64,000 nt of DNA from Aldersonia sp. NBC_00410 (GCF_026342035.1 NZ_JAPENM010000016.1:1-64000), one strand, 5' to 3'; positions 46,044 to 54,465 are shown, counted from the stretch's first letter. Numbers and translations are program-made. The notes: generated by a model not told the origin, from the letters alone.

Positions 46044-47132
46044 ATGTCGGATCGTTCGGACACTGGCGAACGAGTGCCGGACCGGGATGGCGCATCCGTG
46101 CCGGATCGGGATGGCGCATCCGTGCCGGACCTGGATGGCGCATCCGTGCCGGACCTGGATGCCGCATCCGTGCCGGATCTGGAAGCAGCGGTCACCGCGC
46201 TCGGGACTGCCACCTCGGTAACCGTGCTGTGCCATATCAATCCCGATGCGGATTCGCTCGGCAGTGGGCTCGCGCTCGCGCTCGCCCTGCGCGGGCGTGC
46301 AATCGCGGTGCAGGTCGCGTTCGCCGAACCGGACGACGTGCCGGTGTCGATGCGCTCGCTGCCCGGGGTCGAGTTCGTGGTGCCCGCGGACGAGGTCGCG
46401 CGCGAGGTCGATCTGCTCGTCACCGTGGACTGCGCGAGTGCGGGCCGCCTGGGCTCGCTGCGGGACCGGCTCGACGGCGCACGGACCACACTGGTCATCG
46501 ATCATCACCGGTCCAACGTGCATTTCGGTGCGCTGAACGTCATCGACCCCGCCGCCGAGTCGACGACGTCGGTCGTCGCGCGGTTGCTCGATGCGCTCGA
46601 TATCCCGATCGACCGCGCTATCGCGCACTGTCTGTTCGCCGGACTCGTCACCGACACCGGATCGTTCCGCTGGGTGCAGCCCGGCACGCACCGGTTCGCC
46701 GACCGGCTGCTCGATACCGGGATCGACGGTGCCGAGATCACCCGCGAACTGCTCGACACGCACCCGTTCGGCTGGCTGCCGATGTTGTCACGCGTGCTCG
46801 GCAGTGCGCGACTGGTGCCGGAAGCACACGGCGGCGCCGGACTCGTCTATGCGGTCGTCCGCACCGAGGACACCACCGGGCTGCGCTCGGAGGAGGTGGA
46901 GAGCGTCATCGACATCGTGCGCACCACCTCCGAAGCGGTGATCGCCGCGGTGCTCAAGCAATCCGGTGACGGCTCGCCGCAATGGTCGGTCTCGCTGCGT
47001 TCCCGCGACGGCGTCGACGTCGGGTCGATCGCCACCGGCCTCGGCGGCGGCGGCCATCGTTTCGCCGCCGGATACACCGCCTACGGCAGCGCGGAGGACG
47101 TCGTCGCGGACCTGCGTCTCGCGCTGGACTGA
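46044..47132 (+). CDS. nrnA: Bifunctional oligoribonuclease/PAP phosphatase NrnA (DHH family)
   Basis: 362-residue DHH/DHHA1 phosphoesterase that degrades nanoRNA and cyclic-di-nucleotide products and dephosphorylates pAp. Metal motifs: HINPDADSLGS near residue 66, VTVDCAS near 130, the DHH motif in IDHHRSN near 150, and DHHA1 GGGGHRFAAGYT near 336. Unusually, residues 11-50 are five tandem VPD-R/L-DGAS-like octapeptides encoded by a 24-bp repeat. The catalytic core begins after that. The ATG at 46044 is 3 bp after the rbfA stop; an alternative start downstream of the repeat cannot be excluded. Confidence 0.93.
   Translation: MSDRSDTGERVPDRDGASVPDRDGASVPDLDGASVPDLDAASVPDLEAAVTALGTATSVTVLCHINPDADSLGSGLALALALRGRAIAVQVAFAEPDDVPVSMRSLPGVEFVVPADEVAREVDLLVTVDCASAGRLGSLRDRLDGARTTLVIDHHRSNVHFGALNVIDPAAESTTSVVARLLDALDIPIDRAIAHCLFAGLVTDTGSFRWVQPGTHRFADRLLDTGIDGAEITRELLDTHPFGWLPMLSRVLGSARLVPEAHGGAGLVYAVVRTEDTTGLRSEEVESVIDIVRTTSEAVIAAVLKQSGDGSPQWSVSLRSRDGVDVGSIATGLGGGGHRFAAGYTAYGSAEDVVADLRLALD
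46074..46193. repeat. 24-bp tandem repeat inside nrnA
   Basis: Five in-frame copies (46074, 46098, 46122, 46146, 46170) of a unit beginning GTGCCGGACCGGGATGGCGC; the last copy is degenerate. It encodes an acidic octapeptide VPDRDGAS/VPDLDGAS and looks like a variable-number repeat. Confidence 0.85.
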
Positions 47133-47135
47133 CCC

Positions 47136-48524
47136 GTGGCCGACGCGGACCAATCGGTCGCCGAACCGGACGGCTCGGACGGATCGGTCGCGAAAACGGA
47201 CGACGCCGCAGGCGACGCCGGGGCGCGCCGCATCCTCGGCCTTGCCCTGCCCGCACTCGGAGTGCTCGTCGCCGAGCCGCTCTATCTGCTGTTCGACACC
47301 GCCGTGGTCGGCCGCCTCGGCGCGCTTGCGCTGGCCGGGCTCGCGGTCGGCGGTCTGATCCTCACTCAGGTCAGCACGCAGCTGACCTTCCTGTCCTACG
47401 GGACCACCGCCCGTGCGGCACGTATGCACGGCGCGGGCGACCGGGACGGCGCGGTTCGGGAAGGGATCCAGGCGACCTGGCTGGCAATCGGTATCGGCAC
47501 GGTCATCGTGATTGTGATGCAAGCACTCGCCGGACCGGTGACGGCGGTTATCGCCGGCGGTGACGACATCGCCACCGAAGCGCTCGACTGGCTGCGCGTC
47601 GGACTTTTCGGTGCGCCGCTGATCCTGGTCGGGATGGCCGGCAACGGCTGGATGCGGGGAGTCCAGAACACGATCCGCCCGCTTCGGTTCGTGGTGGTCG
47701 GGCTCGCGATTTCGGCGGTCCTGTGTCCGGTGCTCGTGCACGGCCTGGCGGGTGCGCCCCGCCTCGAACTGGTCGGCTCCGCCTGGGCCAACGTGATCGG
47801 TCAAAGTATTTCCGGTGTGCTGTTCATCGCGGCGCTGCTCCGCGAGGGGCAGAGCCTACGGCCGCAGCCCGCGGTGATGCGCAAGCAACTCGTGCTCGGT
47901 CGAGACCTGATCGCGCGCAGTCTCGCCTTCCAGGCCTGCTTCGTCTCCGCCGCGGCGGTGGCGTCGCGGTTCGGGGCGGCCACCGTCGCTGCCCACCAGG
48001 TGGTGCTGCAGCTGTGGAACTTCGTCACGCTCACCCTGGACTCGCTGGCGATCGCGGCGCAGGCATTGATCGGTGCGACGCTCGGTGCCGGGCACGCCGC
48101 CGCCGCGCAACGGCTGGCCTGGCGGATCACCGCATGGTCGACGGTGTTCGCGCTCGTGCTCGCCGCGCTGTTCGCGGCCGGGCACGCGGTCATCCCGCAG
48201 CTGTTCACTACCGATACCGAGGTGCTCGATCAGGTCGGGGTGGCGTGGTGGTTCTTCGTCGGTGTGATGCCGATCGCCGGTGTCGCGTTCGCGCTCGACG
48301 GCGTGCTGCTCGGCGCGGGCGATGCGGCGTTCCTGCGCAACGCGACGTTGGGCAGTGCCGTCGTCGGGTTTCTCCCGATGATCTGGCTCTCGCTGGTCTT
48401 CGACTGGGGTCTGGCCGGAATCTGGACCGGTCTGGCCCTGTTCATGGCGCTGCGGGCGGCGTCCGTGGTGTGGCGGACCGCGTCGGGCCGCTGGGCGGTG
48501 GTGGGAGCCGATCTGCAGCGCTGA
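47136..48524 (+). CDS. dinF: MATE family efflux transporter (DinF-like)
   Basis: 462-residue membrane protein of the MATE superfamily with about 12 transmembrane segments. The starting helix is ILGLALPALGVLVAEPLYLLFDTAVVGRLG and a central FGAATVAAHQVVLQLWNF is typical. A 30-residue acidic N-terminal extension precedes the first helix. It should export organic compounds using an ion gradient. The GTG at 47136 is 3 bp after the nrnA stop; the order nrnA-dinF is conserved in mycobacteria. The last 83 bp overlap the convergent rhomboid-like gene. Confidence 0.9.
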   Translation: MADADQSVAEPDGSDGSVAKTDDAAGDAGARRILGLALPALGVLVAEPLYLLFDTAVVGRLGALALAGLAVGGLILTQVSTQLTFLSYGTTARAARMHGAGDRDGAVREGIQATWLAIGIGTVIVIVMQALAGPVTAVIAGGDDIATEALDWLRVGLFGAPLILVGMAGNGWMRGVQNTIRPLRFVVVGLAISAVLCPVLVHGLAGAPRLELVGSAWANVIGQSISGVLFIAALLREGQSLRPQPAVMRKQLVLGRDLIARSLAFQACFVSAAAVASRFGAATVAAHQVVLQLWNFVTLTLDSLAIAAQALIGATLGAGHAAAAQRLAWRITAWSTVFALVLAALFAAGHAVIPQLFTTDTEVLDQVGVAWWFFVGVMPIAGVAFALDGVLLGAGDAAFLRNATLGSAVVGFLPMIWLSLVFDWGLAGIWTGLALFMALRAASVVWRTASGRWAVVGADLQR

Positions 48525-49224
48525 TTGGTTGGATTTCGCCGACGCCGTCGCGACGCCGCGCGCCGCGCAGGTCCCGGTAGACGCGCACCGGGTCGAGGGG
48601 TTCCCCTCGCCCGCGCACCATCGGATAGAACGCGAGCCCGATGAGAATCGAACTGAAATGTCCGAGCTCCGTGAAATCCGGGTCGAGCACCAGCGGCGCT
48701 CCGTAGACGAGCAGCACCGCCCCGAGGTACCCCCACCGCCACGGCCGCGCCACGTGATAGGTGAGCACGCCGATGACGCCGGCGAGGAAGTAACTGACGC
48801 CGACATCGCGAACGTCGACAAGCGACGCGTCCGCCTCACCCCAATGGATCTCCAGGCCCAGCACGCCTTCGCTGATGTAGGTCGCCAGCACGTGCGCGGT
48901 GAACCCAACCAGCACCCAGCGCCAAGCGCCCAGCCACCGTTCGGCCGTCGCGTGGAACACGCAGAACGACAGCAGGTAGGGCAGCCAGTAGGCGCCGTCG
49001 ATCCACAGCAGGCTGGTGAACAGCACCTGCAGCGGCTCGTCGGCAAGATTGTTCAGATTGGTGGACCGGTCCCCGAGCAGGGAGTCGAGCGCCGCCGGCG
49101 TGAGCAGATGCTGCACCACGGTCGTGACCAGCAGGATCGCCAGCCACGCAAAGGTCCACGGCGCGCGGCGGACGTAGGTCCGAACCGCAGGCCATGTGCG
49201 CGAAGCGGTGCCGCGGACAGACAT
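48442..49224 (-). CDS. Rhomboid-like intramembrane protein
   Basis: 260-residue membrane protein with about six hydrophobic segments. A Ser in DVGVSYFLAGVIG and a His in GHFSSILIGLAFYP lie in the positions of the rhomboid catalytic dyad (Ser on helix 4, His on helix 6), but the classic GxSG loop is altered, so activity is uncertain. The C-terminus (about 215-260) is a Pro-rich hydrophilic tail that overlaps the end of dinF on the other strand. It could be a rhomboid protease or an inactive relative. Confidence 0.75.
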   Translation of the reverse strand: MSVRGTASRTWPAVRTYVRRAPWTFAWLAILLVTTVVQHLLTPAALDSLLGDRSTNLNNLADEPLQVLFTSLLWIDGAYWLPYLLSFCVFHATAERWLGAWRWVLVGFTAHVLATYISEGVLGLEIHWGEADASLVDVRDVGVSYFLAGVIGVLTYHVARPWRWGYLGAVLLVYGAPLVLDPDFTELGHFSSILIGLAFYPMVRGRGEPLDPVRVYRDLRGARRRDGVGEIQPISAADRLPPPPSGPTRSATPRTPPAAP

Positions 49225-49289
49225 GGCTGCTCCTCGAATCGGAGTATGCCTCGCCGATGGTACCGACCGCCGCGCTACTCCGCGGCTGG

Positions 49290-49295
49290 CAGGAT
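49290..49295 (+). promoter_or_regulatory. Candidate -10 box of the phosphatase gene
   Basis: CAGGAT with 7 nt to the ATG at 49303 and no Shine-Dalgarno sequence; a weak but similarly placed -10. Confidence 0.3.
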
Positions 49296-49302
49296 CACCG
49301 GC

Positions 49303-50106
49303 ATGACCCGCCCCTCAGATGCCCCGCTCGAGATCGCCGGCCTGCCCAACCTGCGTGACGTCGGCGGCTGGCCGACCACCGACGGTGGCCGCGTCCGGCG
49401 CGGGATGCTGTACCGCTCCGTCGAATTGAACCGGCTCGACGACGACGGGGTCACCGCGTTCGCGGCGCTCGGCATCCGCACCGTCTACGACCTGCGCACC
49501 GAGGTCGAACGGGTGGCACAGCCGGATCGGCTGCCCGAGGGCACGGCCCACGTCGTCGCCGATGTGCTTGCCGAGACGGTGGGGGCGGCCTCGGCGCAGA
49601 TGCTCGAGTTTCTCGAAGACCCGGGCAAGGCGGTCGCACTGCTCACCGACGGCGTCGCGGAAACGGCGTTGTCCGACAGCTACCGGCACATCGTTTCTTC
49701 CGGCAGCGCCCTGCACGCCTATCGTCGGCTCTACACCGGCCTCGCCGACCCCCGATCCCGGCCGGCGTTGCTGCATTGCACCACCGGCAAGGACCGCACC
49801 GGGTGGGGCGCCGCGGCGCTGTTGCTGCTGCTGCGGGTGAGCGAGCAGGACGTGTTGCGCGACTATCTGCTCACCAACGAGGAGTTGTTGCCCGCGCTCG
49901 CGCCGATCTTCGAGAAGTTCGAGGTCGCGGGCGGCGATCCGGCCATGCTGCGGCCGCTGCTCGGCGTGCAGGAGTCCTATCTGCGCACCGCCCTGGACGA
50001 GATGAACACGAGGTTCGGCGACATCGAGGGCTACTTCCGTCGCGGCCTCGGCCTGGACGGGGCCACGCTGGACACGTTGCGGGAGGCGTTCGTGGAACCC
50101 GCCTGA
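49303..50106 (+). CDS. Tyrosine/lipid phosphatase of the PtpB family
   Basis: 267-residue phosphatase with the CX5R P-loop HCTTGKDRTGW near residue 162, the same pattern as the mycobacterial PtpB loop, and an N-terminal IAGLPNLRDVGGWPTTDGGRVRRGMLYRS that is standard for this family. Such enzymes dephosphorylate phosphotyrosine, phosphoserine or phosphoinositides. The ATG at 49303 is taken from the family start; the longer frame upstream overlaps the convergent rhomboid-like gene. The following pptH gene starts 35 bp downstream. Confidence 0.9.
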   Translation: MTRPSDAPLEIAGLPNLRDVGGWPTTDGGRVRRGMLYRSVELNRLDDDGVTAFAALGIRTVYDLRTEVERVAQPDRLPEGTAHVVADVLAETVGAASAQMLEFLEDPGKAVALLTDGVAETALSDSYRHIVSSGSALHAYRRLYTGLADPRSRPALLHCTTGKDRTGWGAAALLLLLRVSEQDVLRDYLLTNEELLPALAPIFEKFEVAGGDPAMLRPLLGVQESYLRTALDEMNTRFGDIEGYFRRGLGLDGATLDTLREAFVEPA

Positions 50107-50141
50107 TCGGCGCCGACGCCGGATACGGCACAGTTGTGGAC

Positions 50142-51071
50142 ATGGCACCGAAGTTGATGGCGGTGAGCGACATTCATGTCGGTCACCGCGGTAATCGGCC
50201 GATCACCGAACAGATCGAGGCCGATTCGCCGGAGGACTGGCTGATTCTCGCCGGCGATGTCTCGGAAAAAACCGACGATATCCGCTGGGCGCTGGAACTG
50301 ATGCGCAGCCGATTCGCCAAGGTCATCTGGGTGCCGGGCAACCACGAGCTGTGGACCACCGCGAAGGATCCGGTGCAGATTCACGGCGCCCCGCGTTACG
50401 ACTACCTCGTCGACATGTGCCGCGAACTGGACGTGATCACTCCGGAGGATCCGTTCCCGGTGTGGGAGCACGACGAGTCCGGCCCGATCACGCTGGTGCC
50501 GATGTTCCTGCTCTACGACTACTCGTTCCTGCCGACCGGGGCGACGAACAAGGCGGACGGACTCGCGATCGCGCGGGAGCGCAACGTGGTGTGCACCGAC
50601 GAGTTCCTGCTCGCTTCCGAGCCCTACGTGACGCGCGACGCGTGGTGCCGCGCCCGCGTGGAACTCACCCGGAAGCGGCTCGACGCATTGGCGCCGGACA
50701 CCCGGGTGGTGCTGATCAACCACTGGCCGCTGGTGCGCCAACCGACCGAGGTGCTGTTCTACCCGGAGTTCGCGCTGTGGTGCGGCACTACCGAGACCGC
50801 CGACTGGCATCGCCGGTACAACGTCGTCTGCTCGGTGTACGGCCACCTACACATCCCGCGCACGACCTACTACGACGGTGTGCGCTTCGAGGAAGTGTCG
50901 GTCGGCTATCCCCGCGAGTGGCAGCGGCGGGGGCTGCCCGAACAGGTGCTGCGCCAGATTCTGCCGGTGCCGGAGTATCCGCCGGGTTCGTTGAACAAGT
51001 GGGGTGGGCATTTCAAGGTGTCGCCCGAGATGGAGGCCGAAGTCGAGAAGATGCGGTCCCGAGCACGATGA
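50142..51071 (+). CDS. pptH: Metallophosphoesterase, phosphopantetheinyl hydrolase PptH-like
   Basis: 309-residue calcineurin-type phosphoesterase. Metal-binding motifs DIHVGHRGN (near 10), LILAGDVSEK (near 40), GNHELW (near 67), NHWPLV (near 195) and YGHLHIPRT (near 232). It sits immediately before pptT, as does Rv2795c (PptH) in M. tuberculosis, an enzyme reported to remove 4'-phosphopantetheine from carrier proteins and so oppose PptT. The orthology is inferred from order and motifs. An in-frame GTG at 50136 is a possible slightly earlier start. The stop overlaps the pptT ATG. Confidence 0.9.
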   Translation: MAPKLMAVSDIHVGHRGNRPITEQIEADSPEDWLILAGDVSEKTDDIRWALELMRSRFAKVIWVPGNHELWTTAKDPVQIHGAPRYDYLVDMCRELDVITPEDPFPVWEHDESGPITLVPMFLLYDYSFLPTGATNKADGLAIARERNVVCTDEFLLASEPYVTRDAWCRARVELTRKRLDALAPDTRVVLINHWPLVRQPTEVLFYPEFALWCGTTETADWHRRYNVVCSVYGHLHIPRTTYYDGVRFEEVSVGYPREWQRRGLPEQVLRQILPVPEYPPGSLNKWGGHFKVSPEMEAEVEKMRSRAR

Positions 51072-51733
51072 TCGAACGGATCCTGCCCGACGGCGTCGCC
51101 GCCGCCGAGTTGCGCGAATTCCCCACCGGACTGGTCCCGCATCCCGCGGAGGAACCGTTGATTGCGCGTGCGGTGGAGAAACGTCGCCGCGATTTCATCG
51201 GCGCGCGGCACTGCGCCCGCATCGCGCTCGGCAAGCTCGGCGAGCCGCCTGCCGCGATTCTCAAGGGGGAGAAGGGGCAGCCGCTGTTTCCGCGCGGCAT
51301 CGTCGGCAGTCTCACCCACTGCGACGGCTATCAGGCAGCGGTCCTCGCGCACGCCCTGCGCTACCGCTCGGTGGGGATCGACGCCGAGCCGCACGAAGCG
51401 CTGCCGGACGGTGTGCTCGACGCGGTGAGCCTGCCCGCCGAACGCGACTGGCTTGCGGCGAACGAAACCGGCCTCAACCTGGATCGGTTGCTGTTCTGCG
51501 CCAAGGAGGCGACCTACAAGGCGTGGTTCCCGTTGACCGAGCGGTGGCTCGGCTTCGAGGACGCGCACATCACGTTCGAAACGACCGGCACGTCGGAGGG
51601 CGCCACGCTCGGCACCTTCCACAGCGACCTGCTCGTGGACGGCAAGACCGTGGCGGGCGCGCCGCTCGCGGCATTCGACGGACGCTGGCAGATCGCGGAC
51701 GGGTACATCCTGGCAGCGATCGTGGTGTCGTGA
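51068..51733 (+). CDS. pptT: 4'-phosphopantetheinyl transferase (PptT, Sfp-type)
   Basis: 221-residue enzyme that moves 4'-phosphopantetheine from CoA to carrier domains of NRPS, PKS and related synthases. Family motifs: RRRDFIGARHCARIALGKLG, GSLTHCDGYQAAVLA, the Mg-binding VGIDAEPHEALPDGV near residue 105 and FCAKEATYKAWFPLT near 145-158. It should activate the three PCP domains of the NRPS at the left end of the window. The ATG overlaps the pptH stop (ATGA); the two are coupled. The stop overlaps the first of two tiny ORFs before truB. Confidence 0.94.
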   Translation: MIERILPDGVAAAELREFPTGLVPHPAEEPLIARAVEKRRRDFIGARHCARIALGKLGEPPAAILKGEKGQPLFPRGIVGSLTHCDGYQAAVLAHALRYRSVGIDAEPHEALPDGVLDAVSLPAERDWLAANETGLNLDRLLFCAKEATYKAWFPLTERWLGFEDAHITFETTGTSEGATLGTFHSDLLVDGKTVAGAPLAAFDGRWQIADGYILAAIVVS

Positions 51734-51782
51734 TGAGCGCCCCGACGGTGTCATCATGAGCGACCCGGCGGTGTCATCATGA
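51733..51782 (+). other. Two tandem 8-codon mini-ORFs coupling pptT to truB
   Basis: A 23-bp unit is repeated twice (51733-51755 and 51756-51778) before the truB start. Each unit starts ATGAGCG and encodes MSAPTVSS (51733-51759) or MSDPAVSS (51756-51782), each stopping at a TGA that overlaps the next ATG. pptT stop, first ATG, second ATG and the truB ATG are thus linked by three overlaps. The units resemble the truB start itself (ATGAGCGGCCCG), so they probably arose by duplication of it. Confidence 0.7.
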
Positions 51783-52672
51783 GCGGCCCGCTCGCCGGCG
51801 CCGGGCTGCTGATCGTCGACAAAGACGGCGGGATGACCAGCCACGACGTGGTCGCCCGCTGCCGGAAACTGATGCGCACCCGCAAGATCGGGCATGCCGG
51901 CACGTTGGATCCGATGGCGACGGGGGTGCTCGTCCTCGGTGTCGAGCGCGCCACCAAGATGCTCGGTCTGCTCGCGCTCACCACGAAGGAGTACACCGCG
52001 ACGATCCGGCTCGGCGTGTCCACCACGACCGATGATGCGGAAGGTGAGGAGCTGACCCGCGCCGACGCGTCCGGCTGCACCGACGCCGAGATCGCGGCGG
52101 GGATCGCGGTGTTGACCGGTGAGATCGCGCAGGTGCCTGCGACGGTCAGCGCCATCAAGGTGGACGGCAAACGTGCCTACGCCCGACATCGCGAGGGGGA
52201 GCAGGTCGAGCTCGCGGCGCGCCCGGTGACGGTATCGCGATTCGAGGTCCTCGCCCGCCGTGACGTCGAGTCATGCGTGGACCTCGACGTGGTGGTGGAG
52301 TGCTCGTCGGGCACCTATGTGCGTGCGCTGGCGCGCGATCTCGGTGCCGGTCTCGGCGTCGGCGGGCACCTGACGGCGTTGCGCCGCACCAGGGTCGGGC
52401 CGTTCACTCTCGACCATGCCCGCACCCTCGACGAACTCGCCGACGACCCGAGGGTGAGCCTGGATATCGACGAGGTCGCGCGAATCGCGTTCCCGCACCG
52501 CACGATCGACGATGCCGAGGCGGAGAACCTGCGGCACGGCCGCTGGCTCGAACCGATCGGCATGGCGGGCGTGTACGCCGCGATCGATCCCGCGGGCCGG
52601 GCGATCGCCCTGCTGCAGGAGAGCGGCCGACGAGCCGCGTCGGTGATGGTGGTGCGTCCGTCCAATCTGTGA
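51779..52672 (+). CDS. truB: tRNA pseudouridine(55) synthase TruB
   Basis: 297-residue enzyme making pseudouridine-55 in the T-loop of tRNAs. The catalytic Asp is in KIGHAGTLDPMATGVL (Asp 44), followed by EYTATIRLGVSTTTDDAEG and the motif RVSAIKVDGKRAYARHREGE-type stretch; the C-terminal domain (about 240-297) is a short PUA-like extension. The ATG at 51779 is the third ATGAGCG in a row. It ends 14 bp before the convergent DtxR-type gene. Confidence 0.95.
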   Translation: MSGPLAGAGLLIVDKDGGMTSHDVVARCRKLMRTRKIGHAGTLDPMATGVLVLGVERATKMLGLLALTTKEYTATIRLGVSTTTDDAEGEELTRADASGCTDAEIAAGIAVLTGEIAQVPATVSAIKVDGKRAYARHREGEQVELAARPVTVSRFEVLARRDVESCVDLDVVVECSSGTYVRALARDLGAGLGVGGHLTALRRTRVGPFTLDHARTLDELADDPRVSLDIDEVARIAFPHRTIDDAEAENLRHGRWLEPIGMAGVYAAIDPAGRAIALLQESGRRAASVMVVRPSNL

Positions 52673-52685
52673 CGATTGGTCGGCC

Positions 52686-53423
52686 TCAGTCCGAGACGAG
52701 CCAGATCGCCTGTGCGGCAGGGTTGCCCAGATCGACGGGGTCGGCACCGAGGTCGCCGAGCCGAATGGCGACGGTGCCGGCGAAGTCGCGGCGCTCGACC
52801 ACGGTGATGCGGGTATCGAGCGCGATTCCGACCGAGTCGAAGTAGCGCAGCATGGCCGGATCACTGTCCGAGATGCGTGCCACCCGCCCGGATTCTCCGT
52901 TGCCGAAGCCGCTGAGCTGGCGGGCGGGCGGGGTGGGGATTTCGCCGTCGATGGAGGGGATCGGATCGCCGTGCGGGTCGCGCTCCGGATAGCCGAGCTT
53001 GCTGTCGATCCGGGTCATCAGCAGGTCGGATACGGCGTGCTCGAGCACCTCGGCTTCGTCGTGTACCTCGTCCCAGCCGTACCCGAGCTCGTTCACCAGG
53101 AACGTCTCGAGCAGTCGGTGCTTGCGGACCATGGCCACCGCTGCGGCGCTGCCTGCCGGGGTGAGCTGGATCGATCCATAGCGCACGTGGTCGACGAGGC
53201 CCTGATCGGCGAGCTTGCGGACGGCCTCGGAGACGGTCGAGGCCGACACGCCGATGCGTTCGGCGAGCAGCTTCGTCGAGACGGGCTCGGCCGACCATTC
53301 GCATGCGGTCCAGATGACCTTCAGGTAGTCCTGGGCCACCGACGTCAGGGGTGCGCGGGCGTCCGTCCCGGAATCGGCGACCGGGTCGGTCGCCTGTCCT
53401 GTCCGCTGTCGTTTGCCGGGCAC
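52686..53423 (-). CDS. DtxR family metal-dependent regulator (MntR/SirR-like)
   Basis: 245-residue iron/manganese-responsive repressor. Winged helix-turn-helix at about 28-90 (SVAQDYLKVIW, LLAERIGVSASTVSEAVRKL), metal-binding/dimerisation domain about 90-165 (LLETFLVNELGYGWDEVHDEAEVLEHAVS), and a C-terminal SH3-like FeoA domain (about 175-245). The domain order and the position near truB and ribF match SirR (Rv2788) of M. tuberculosis. The GTG at 53423 is 6 nt after a -10-like TAAGCT. No cognate operator was identified in the window. Confidence 0.9.
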   Translation of the reverse strand: MPGKRQRTGQATDPVADSGTDARAPLTSVAQDYLKVIWTACEWSAEPVSTKLLAERIGVSASTVSEAVRKLADQGLVDHVRYGSIQLTPAGSAAAVAMVRKHRLLETFLVNELGYGWDEVHDEAEVLEHAVSDLLMTRIDSKLGYPERDPHGDPIPSIDGEIPTPPARQLSGFGNGESGRVARISDSDPAMLRYFDSVGIALDTRITVVERRDFAGTVAIRLGDLGADPVDLGNPAAQAIWLVSD

Positions 53424-53429
53424 ACGACG

Positions 53430-53435
53430 AGCTTA
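53430..53435 (-). promoter_or_regulatory. Candidate -10 box of the DtxR-type gene
   Basis: Minus strand TAAGCT, 6 nt before the GTG at 53423, no Shine-Dalgarno sequence; leaderless transcript likely. Confidence 0.45.
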
Positions 53436-53515
53436 ACCGCGACGGTGGATAGTGGGGACACGCAAGTAACGGTGCGGCGCCCGCCGAACGGGTTCTGCAC
53501 AGCGATTGCGATAGC

Positions 53516-54313
53516 TCAGCGGGGGAGCGGCAATGCAGTTGCGAGCGAGTCGAGCAATGCGCGCAGACCGGGGTCGTTCAACAACGGTGGCGGGGGCGGC
53601 GCAACCGGTGCCCGCTCCGGTCCGAACGCGCCTTGCACGTCCGCAGTCTGCTCCGCGGGCCCGCCGTAGGTCTGCGCCGCCACCGAGAAATCGGTACCGA
53701 ACGATGCCGATGCCACGCTCGACTGCCCGAAATCCGACCAGCCCCATTTGCTTCCGACCGCGCCGGGCAACGTCGAGGTACCCCAATCCTGGCTGGTGCC
53801 ATCGGCTGCCACGGGTGCCGCGTCGCCCATCCAGACGAACATCGGGGACGCCGGGTCGGTCCGTTTCTTCGCTTCGAGGAAGGTGACGATGTCGGCGGTG
53901 CTGGTCGACGAGCTGCCCCAGTAGCCGCCACCGGTTGCCGTCAGCCCGTATTCGGCTGCGGTGGCGGCGATTGCACCGGGGTACTTTCCGGCGAGCTGCT
54001 CGGCGGCTCCGTCGTCGGAGTAGCGGATCGCCCGTTCGGACAGCGCACGGTCGGCGGCGGAGCCGTCGCCGTGGCGCAGGGCGTGGTCTACGAGATACAG
54101 CTTGCTCACCGAAAGTGCCGGTCGACTCTCGCCCTGGTTCGCCGTGCCGACCCGCAGGCCGGTTGGCGAGTGCGCGAAGCTGATCGACGTTCGTCCCGGT
54201 ACGGCGGCGAAGTTGTCGATCGGTGCGGGTGCGGCGGTGGCGACTGTCGGCGAGAGGATGACGGCCAGAACTGTCGCCCCTCCGGCGATGGTGCGGGATC
54301 GTCTGCGGAGCAT
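53516..54313 (-). CDS. Exported class A beta-lactamase-fold protein
   Basis: 265-residue secreted protein. The start MLRRRSRTIAGGATVLAVILSP is a signal peptide with probable cleavage after TATA-A near residue 27. The mature domain has SVSK (SxxK), YSDDGAAEQL in the place of SDN, and a SKWGWSDF near the KTG position, which fits a class A beta-lactamase or D,D-peptidase fold with altered third motif; activity is uncertain. A C-terminal Pro-rich segment follows. The ATG at 54313 is chosen because AAGG lies 9 nt upstream; two in-frame starts further up lack such a site. Confidence 0.8.
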   Translation of the reverse strand: MLRRRSRTIAGGATVLAVILSPTVATAAPAPIDNFAAVPGRTSISFAHSPTGLRVGTANQGESRPALSVSKLYLVDHALRHGDGSAADRALSERAIRYSDDGAAEQLAGKYPGAIAATAAEYGLTATGGGYWGSSSTSTADIVTFLEAKKRTDPASPMFVWMGDAAPVAADGTSQDWGTSTLPGAVGSKWGWSDFGQSSVASASFGTDFSVAAQTYGGPAEQTADVQGAFGPERAPVAPPPPPLLNDPGLRALLDSLATALPLPR

Positions 54314-54465
54314 CGGGTGCATCCTTCCCGGACGGCGGCACGCGGCAGGTTGTTTGTCCGGGTTCCCCATCCGGACCCGAACGAACCCATAGGCGCCCAC
54401 CGCGAGACTGATCGTGTTCGGTCGTGTCGACCGAGGCGAAGGTGACGGTGCAGCGCCGATTCCCC

